The notes under the pieces were generated by a model. The model saw only the letters and a program-made list of their open reading frames with translations. It did not search any database and had not been told where the DNA came from. Positions 57,872 to 64,000 of a DNA stretch of 64,000 bases are shown in pieces. Source of the stretch: Amoebidium appalachense. Its lineage: Eukaryota > Ichthyosporea. The stretch is taken from contig CAVNZM010000005.1 in the NCBI GenBank assembly GCA_963693365.1, positions 11,160,001 through 11,224,000 on the forward strand, written 5' to 3'. Numbering within the stretch: the first letter of the stretch is position 1; each line of letters opens with the position of its first letter. The translations under genes and the position numbers were made by a program.

Positions 57872-60800
57872 CGTGTGTGTGCACGCGCGTGAGTGTGTAA
57901 GAGAGGAAGAGGGGGAGGGGGGGGGAGGGGGGGGGGGGAGACGGAGAGGGAGGGAGAGAGGGAGGGAGGGAGGGGGAAGTGTATGCATGTTCGTGTGTAA
58001 CTGAGTGGGTATGTGTGTGTGTATTACGAGTGTGTGGGAATGAGTATGTGTGTGTGTGGGCTTGCATGCATACAGCACCAGGGGGAAGGGGGGGGGGGGG
58101 GGGAGGGGGGGGGGAGGGGGGGGGGGGGGGGGGGGGGATTTTGAATGCGTCAAAAAGTACGAAGTACACAAGGACAAACGGATAACACGATGCAGAATGC
58201 AAGCCATACATAAAGAGTATGCATAATAAGCAGAGCCCATCCTCAGGGGGGGCCCACGTCATCCACAGTACCCGAGTTTCGACCTATTCCCCTCGTTAAC
58301 GAAACCCAACTCAGATACTGTTTCACTTGAACATGAGTAGCTCACCCGTCTTGATCAGAGACGAGCAGGGTTGCTTATGCAGGCAAGGGCAGTGGGAAAG
58401 GCCGGGGGTTAAAGTTGCAGCAGTAAGCAGAAGCAAGAAAAATATAGATAGGAACTCAGGAGACGGGGCTTCTAGGAAGCTCCCCCGTCGATACCTAAGT
58501 CGATACTTCCCTGGCTAACATACTACACCAGCTGAAAAGAATTAAGCCCCGAAGGCCGCAGAATTCGCAATCAGAGGGGAAAATATGAGATTTGACCCAC
58601 GCCGCAGGGTAGTAACACGCTTACTAGGGCGGAACTTTATCGTCTTCGAACGGAAAGCTATGCCCCCGGATGTCAGCCGGAAATATGGTATCACCCATTG
58701 CTGGAGGGGGGACTGAATGCGAGCCTATGTGTGCATGCGTGTACGTGTGTGCATGCACATGCACACGGTAGCGAGCGTGTGAGTGTATGTGTAGATAATC
58801 TGACTGGTTGCTCATACGTGTTCGTCCAAGAGTGTCAGCTTTTTTGTGCCCCCCCTCCCCCCCCCTCCCTCCCCCCCCCCCCCCCCTCCCCCTCCTCCCC
58901 CCCCCCCCCCCCCCCCCCCCACCACACACACACATACAAAAAAAAAAAAAAAAAAAGGAGAAGAGAGAGGGAGAGGTGGTGGCAGGGGAAGGGGGGGGGG
59001 GGGGGGGAGGGGGGAGGGGAAGGGGGGGGGGGGGGGGGGGGGGGGGGGAGGGAGGGAGGGGAAGGGGGGGAGGGGGGGAGCCTGAAAAGCAAACAAAAAA
59101 AAGGAAGCGTGCACACACGCACACACACTACACACACACCCATCCACCTAACCACATCTCGATACACACGCACACACATAAACCAGCGAGAAAAAACCTT
59201 CACATGCATGTAAATAAATGGTAGGTATATAATACTGATACGACACGCCACCCCACCCTTTCGTCATCCATCACTGTCTAGTACCCACCTGATTTGTGCC
59301 TCAGTTCTCTATGTCCCTCATCCACACCATCCAGCCCTATCTGGCTCTGGCTCCGACTTTGGCTCCGACTTTCCTCCCTCTCACTCTCAGATTTATCGCC
59401 GTATGGTGATTGGGTGTCGTTTAGCGTTCGTAGTTGATTAGGTGACGGTGTTCTAGATGTTGTTCGGCTGTTTGCCGATGCGGCTGGTGCAGAGTAGAAA
59501 TCCTCGGCAGATCGCGTGTCTGAGAGACGCCTGCGGGTAAAAAAGTCGATTAAGGCTTGCATATTAAGATACGGATAGGGCATATATATCATGTGATGGT
59601 GAAGGCATAATAATAAGTGTCAAGAAAAAGGTGTGCGTATCAAGACATGGATGGGGTTTTAAATTTCAAGAGCTAGAGAAGACATAAGAAACAAGAATAC
59701 GGTGTGCATTTAAACAGATGCGAGGGTGTAAATTTCATGAGATAGAGAAGGTATGGAAATAGAACAAGGCATGCATTATCAACCTGTGGTGTAGACCGTG
59801 CACATGGGATATGTGCAGTGGTGGGCTGTAAACCGATCCCGCTCACGAAAGTGCACTAGTGCAAGCCATGGGCATTCTATCATTGCTACAGCAAAAACCT
59901 GCAAAACAAGGGGTCGTGGTGGTGTGAGGCCCCACCGGAGGCCAAGAGGATAAAAGGCAAGGCAGGTGTGTTTGCCAAGCAACCCCCCCCCCCCCCCCCC
60001 CAAAAAAAAAAAAAGAAAAGAAAAAAAAAGAAAGAAAGCAAGAAAGAAAACGAAAAAGAAAAAGAAAAAGAACGGAAAGAAAAAAGGGGGGGGGGGGAAG
60101 GATGAAAGGAACAAAAAAGAAAAGAAAACGTGACATGACACACAACATACAGGTGCATGTTTTCTACCCAATTGCACATCCACCACATACTACCCAGCCA
60201 CCCATCAGCATCCTAACTGCACACACCAGCACCACCCATCCACCCACCCACACCAACCAGTGCCCAGTTACCTCTGGCCCTGTGGTGCACTCAGGGGGAC
60301 CAGTGATAGTGTGGACTCTGCCTCGACCTCCAGCAGGGAGGATGCCCTCTTGACTGGCCGGGGTGACTGCCCCCATGTGGGTGGCGTGCTGGGCCGGCTG
60401 CTTTGTCCCTCCCATTAGATATCAACCCCATCCCTCCCCCCACCCCCCCCCCTCCCCTACCCCACACACGCGCACACACCCTCCTTCTCTTCCTCCCCTC
60501 CCCCTCCTCCTGCCCCCCCACCTCCCCCCCCACCTCTCTCTCTCTCTCTCTCGTTCCCCCGTCCCCCCCCCCCCCCATCGCCTCCTCCCTTCCCTGCCCC
60601 CTCCCCCTCCCCCCCCTCCCCCCCCTCACCCCCCCCCCCCCCCCCCCCCCCCCAACAACCCCTCCCTCAGATGCTTGCTGCCTATTTCTTCTGAATACAC
60701 TTGATCTCCCCATCTGCCTCTTTTCATCCCGTCTCTACTTTCCACACAGTTCACCTCAGGCTATTGCGAAACCCCCCCCCCCCCCCCTCTCCCCCGGGGG

Positions 60801-61578
60801 CCCTGAGAGCCCTTTGATTTGTTACTGACCGGATGACCAGTAAATCCCCTTCATCCCATCATGACCACATCACTCCCCACATGTGCAACACACACCACAA
60901 AAAGTGCATCCACCACCCCACACCCACACCCATCTCATACCCACTCCAGACAATTACCATAACAGGCATCCATATTGCGCGCCCATACACCCACACCCAT
61001 GCCCTTACCCCCCTCACAAGCACACCAAACTAGCATTAAGGTGTGCATGTTCCTCACCGTTAAAACCCATACATACACCCATACCCATCTCACAAGCACA
61101 CACACGACTACTATAAAAGGAAATACATCCCTTACCTCGCATCACCCGGGCTGCCCGGTACGGACGGCAATAGTCTTCCAACCGTAGCGGATTTCCTCTG
61201 AGGAGACATGTTGCCCGTCAATATGCCCACAGGCACACCCATGCCGATAGACGTGCAGCTCTGTGATAGCCGTAATGAGTGGGGAGGGAGGCGGGGGATG
61301 CGGAACATGGTATGAAGTACAACCACACGATGAGAAACACTGTGCAGGACACATGGAAAGGAAGACATTCAAGTATGCAACATCAGAAGGGGGGGGGGGG
61401 GGGGGGGAGCATATGCACTGGGGGAATCGATTGGATGGTGGGGACATGCAGAGGTGGTTGTATATGTGGTTTAGCCGTAATGAGAGACCAGACGGTAAAA
61501 TACAAGTAGTGAAAAGAATAGCTACAAGTAGTGAAAAGAATAGGGGGTGTGACGTGGATATGGGGGAATGTATGTTGC

Positions 61579-61655
<77 letters not shown>

Positions 61656-63999
61656 CGCGCATGTGCGTGTGCGCGTGCGCGTGTGCGTGTGTGCGTGCGT
61701 GTGTGTGTGTGTGTGCGCGCGCGCCTATGTGGGAGGGGGGGAGGGAGGGTACATGTGTGTGTGTGTGTGTGTGTGTGTGCACGTGTGTGTGTATGTGTGT
61801 GTGTGTTGAGGGAGTAGCGGAAGGAGGGGGGGAGGGGATGTACTTTTCTTCGGGTGGTCTGTGCCATGTCAGCCGAGGCAGAACCTGTCAGCGGTGGTGG
61901 CTGCTGATTTGTGCTGGGCCGACTGAGCAACAGCACACCGTTAGACACACTGCATAGTGCATACACTACATACGGGGGGTCAAGGAAGAAGACACAAGAA
62001 AAAACGAGCCATACACACGTGCGCATACAAGGGGGCATATACACCTGTACGCACAGGGGGAAGGGGGGGGGGGGGGGGAAGATAGAGGGAAAATGGGGTG
62101 AGGGGAGGGGGAGGGGGAGGGGAGGAGGGGGGCGAGGAGGAGCAAAAAAAAAAAAAAAAGAAAGAGAGGAAAAAAAAAGTTATAAGACATTCCACCGTGC
62201 ACGTACGTTGGCTGTGGCATATTTCTTCCAGCACTGACCACGATGGATGCCCTCCTCCTTGGCGATGCATCGACTGGTAGCCGCAACTGGCTCGTGTCTG
62301 ACGACAGACGTCGGTCACGTTTGGCTAGCGCTGCTATCATCGCCTAAAAGGGGCGGGGGGGGGGGGGGGGGGGGAGGGGGGGGGGGGGGGGGAGGGAGGG
62401 GCAAAGAGGGGGGTATGTATGTGTTAATGGGTAGCAGACAAAGCTACAAAAAAAAACCCAGCAAAAATAGAACCTGAAACAAAAACAAGGGATGTGGGTG
62501 GGTGGGGCGGGGGTTGGGTGTGTGTGTGTGTATGTGTGCGTGTGTGAGTGTGTGTGTGTGGCGGGGGGGGGGCGGGGGGGATAGCGGCTCGAAGGGGGGG
62601 GGATATAGAGTGAAAAAAACCTATAGTGTTGGGTAGATGATTGTTTTTGCGAGTTGGAAAAGTAGCTATATGACCTGCACATGCCTGTTAAGCTATTAAT
62701 TATGACAGCTGCCATAATTTAATCCATTGAGAAAGCCGCCAGTTAAAGTGCATTGGTTCCCAGCTGAACAAAACCAGCATAATTTCATAGAGCATAGTTC
62801 CAAACACGACGAGTTTACATTGACTCTGCTAAAACCAACACATCATCTATTGTTCAAGGCAGAACACCAAGGCACCACCTTCAACCAAGCAGTGGTGGAT
62901 ATGCACGAGCCCCACCCACCTCTGAGCTGCCCATATTTGGGGTTAGCTGGCGGTGGGTGCGCACAGTGCCCATACGGCACATGCATGCACGTGGGCAGCC
63001 TACCCCCATGGCATTGCGGCGCTTGGTAAGACACTGCGGGTGGATAAGCAGCTTGGGGGGGGAGGGGGGGGGGTGAGGATGTGTTACATAGGTCCAATTG
63101 AAAAAAATCACCACCGATGACGCTATGCGCATTGTACAACTACAGAAAGTAATGTTGGCAGAACCCATGCTGAAGTCGCAGAACCCATCTCTAAGCATAA
63201 TAGCATCCTCAGAGAGATAATGCATCCACGTTATATACAGTGTGTGTGCAAGCGGTGGGTGGGTGGGTGGGGGGAGGGGAGGGGGGGTTTGAATGCGGAA
63301 CACGGTATAATGTACGCATACACGACGAGAAGCATGGTGCAGGACACATGCAAAGGCAAACATTCAAGTATGCAACATCAGCCATGTGCACAGTATGCGT
63401 CATAAGCAGAGCCCATCCTCAGGGAGGACCCAAGTCATTAATTGGAGGGGGGGGGGGGGGGGGGGAGGGGGGAGGGGGGCGGAAGGGGGTGGAGGAGAGA
63501 GAGAGCTGATGGAGGAGAGGGGGGGGTAGGGCAAGGGGAGCGGAGAACGGAATGAAAACGCAGAGGTGCGGTCAGGGAGCAGAGAGGAGCGGATATGGGC
63601 GAAGACGGGGCAGGGGAGGAATAAGCTTGGAAGGAGCATCCTTGGGCAAAACAGATGCTTTAACGCATGGGGGGAGGGGGGGGGGGCGCTAACATCACTG
63701 CACGTTGGGCAGTTACAGGCAGGAACCAAGCCTTGGGGAAAGCTGTGGCCCCCACACATGAAGCACAGCCGGTCGGCAGGTGGGCCGGCCAGGTCCACAT
63801 CACTGAAAGTCCCCCCCTGGGGGCTGCTTGGCGACCCAGGGGAGTCCATCGTCTGTAGGGAAGGATTGGCCGTGTGATTGAATAAGTAGGTGTTCATGCC
63901 TGGCAAAGTTGCATTCACATGCTGAACACTTGGGATGTCCAAATATGAGTACAAAGGGTTAGAGCGAGCACAGGCGGATTGTAGGCAAGTGCCAAGCGC
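55886..63999 (-). CDS. Unrecognised protein with Cys cluster, disordered middle and coiled coil (5' end off window)
   Basis: Eight minus-strand exons stay in one frame for 417 codons plus TGA: 63694-63999 (runs off the edge), 62207-62343, 61844-61949, 61136-61260, 60272-60400, 59289-59530, 57605-57738 and 55886-55960. Each join has GT donor, AG acceptor and matching phase. The first exon ends with [22 protein letters not shown], a CX2C-X12-CXCX2C cluster that could bind zinc. Then come basic/Ser/Pro-rich, probably disordered exons (for example [20 protein letters not shown] and the [17 protein letters not shown] run), and a coiled-coil exon ([20 protein letters not shown]). The short last exon ([20 protein letters not shown]) is the least certain, but its acceptor has a good pyrimidine tract. 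I do not recognise the family; the layout resembles signalling scaffolds. It hosts a decayed retrotransposon in its last intron. Confidence 0.6.
56276..56490 (-). repeat. Short interspersed repeat, family A, full copy with C(n)A(n) tail
   Basis: Read on the minus strand: CATGCTTTTGTGAAGGCATA GGAACC, a C run, TGATGATGGGCTCTGTTCAA, the 150-base body, CTAACGCATACATC, about 25 C and then about 24 A. This copy shows that the C(n)A(n) tract belongs to the element's end. Confidence 0.85.
56560..57171 (+). mobile_element. Decayed 3' fragment of a non-LTR retrotransposon
   Basis: AT-rich coding-like sequence with one in-frame TGA (56,946-56,948) and one frameshift near 57,048. Before the stop: [20 protein letters not shown]. 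After it, a CCHC-type cluster [16 protein letters not shown] (CX2CX7HX3C), as in non-LTR ORF2 C-termini. After the frameshift, [20 protein letters not shown] aligns in position and character with the helical end of the RT frame at 34.1-34.2 kb. It is therefore probably a related, older insertion in the last intron of the minus-strand gene, opposite to its transcription. No RT core remains. Confidence 0.6.
57172..57450. other. AT-rich segment downstream of the retrotransposon fragment
   Basis: The 85-codon open frame at 57,178-57,432 (plus) shows no motif. It may be 3' untranslated sequence of the element or unrelated intron. Confidence 0.35.
57740..57866 (+). repeat. (GT)n microsatellite abutting an acceptor
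   Basis: About 60 GT units with two TTCG-type interruptions. On the minus strand the (CA)n run ends in the CAG acceptor of the coiled-coil exon 57605-57738. Confidence 0.95.
58081..58264 (-). repeat. Short interspersed repeat, family B, copy 2
   Basis: The same 120-base body as at 2,985-3,105 with about five differences, preceded by poly-G to 58,137 (C tail on the minus strand). The terminal motif CAGAGCCCATCCTCAGGGGG is followed by GCCCACGTCATCC. Confidence 0.85.
58853..59075. repeat. C-rich then G-rich block
   Basis: A C run with an A tail to 58,956, then broken G runs to 59,075. The two arms could fold on themselves. Confidence 0.85.
59984..60095 (+). repeat. C(n)A(n) tract followed by G run
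   Basis: About 18 C and 12 A, GAAA-rich sequence, then a run of 13 G; intron of the unrecognised gene. Confidence 0.85.
61294..61408 (-). repeat. Family B fragment
   Basis: GGATGCGGAACATGGTATGA AGTACAACCACACGATGAGA and ACATTCAAGTATGCAACATC match the copy at 63.3 kb. A G run follows instead of the usual terminus. Confidence 0.65.
61578..61803 (+). repeat. (GT)n and GC-alternating microsatellite
   Basis: About 34 GT units, then GCGCGC and GTGCGT alternation, then GT again to 61,803. Z-DNA-prone. Confidence 0.95.
62349..62480 (-). repeat. Poly-G with family A edge
   Basis: G runs at 62,353-62,392, then GGGTATGTATGTGTTAATGG GTAG, resembling the tail-proximal end of family A; the rest has diverged. 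Confidence 0.45.
63241..63480 (-). repeat. Short interspersed repeat, family B, copy 3
   Basis: (GGGT)n and a G run, then TTTGAATGCGGAACACGGTA, ACATTCAAGTATGCAACATC and the terminus GCAGAGCCCATCCTCAGGGA GGACCC. It shares its middle with the 25.5 and 61.3 kb copies and its end with the 3.0 and 58.1 kb copies, linking the sub-types. Confidence 0.75.
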
Positions 64000-64000
64000 A

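Noticed and set aside
58265-58700. tRNA or other structured RNA gene in the unique stretch of the last intron but one
   Set aside because: No cloverleaf with a T-loop GTTCRANNC and matching acceptor stem could be built; only short chance stems were seen.
59779-59904. Additional exon of the right-hand gene ([20 protein letters not shown] frame)
   Set aside because: It has plausible splice signals, but its inclusion breaks the phase between exons 60,272-60,400 and 59,289-59,530, which join perfectly without it. It might be an alternative exon.

Overview
This is eukaryotic nuclear DNA. The evidence is spliced genes with GT-AG introns, 27 and 17 phase-consistent exons in two recognisable genes, non-LTR retrotransposon sequence and very dense microsatellites. 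Between a third and a half of the window appears to be low-complexity sequence: (GT)n/(CA)n runs up to about 180 bases, poly-C/poly-G runs, and C(n)A(n) or T(n)G(n) tracts. The oxysterol-binding-protein gene is of the ORP9/10/11 type best known from animals, so a unicellular relative of animals or another intron-rich protist is plausible. I cannot name the organism.

Layout. 1-6.6 kb holds repeats: poly-C, a 28-bp minisatellite and a 40-bp satellite. 6.6-13.7 kb, minus strand: exons of an unrecognised proline-rich, coiled and acidic protein, preceded by a protein-kinase-like region carrying three in-frame stops and two frameshifts. 13.7-16.65 kb is a divergent intergenic region. 16.65-30.4 kb, plus strand: a complete ORP9-like lipid-transfer protein gene (17 exons, 640 aa). 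31-35.2 kb: a decayed duplicate of the last two ERCC3 exons, interrupted by a 5'-truncated non-LTR retrotransposon with an intact reverse-transcriptase reading frame and an A tail. 37.6-53.7 kb, minus strand: complete ERCC3/XPB helicase (27 coding exons, 805 aa). 55.9-64 kb, minus strand: the 3' part of an unrecognised gene with a cysteine cluster and a coiled-coil exon, running off the right edge. It hosts a second, decayed retrotransposon fragment.

Functional content is housekeeping: sterol/PI4P transfer at membrane contacts (ORP9) and TFIIH DNA repair/transcription (XPB). I see no operon-like or joint function.

The unusual biology lies in the introns. Many 5' splice sites are followed within about 10 nt by a C-tract on the sense strand, and several 3' splice sites are the end of a (CA)n run. 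At four places the exon edge and its splice site have been tandemly duplicated into the intron. Two short dispersed repeat families end in a C(n) or C(n)A(n) tail and share a terminal motif. Two MITE-like elements with clear terminal inverted repeats are present, one nested inside one of these short repeats. All exon borders were read by eye from phase, splice signals and family similarity. No alignment or transcript evidence was available.
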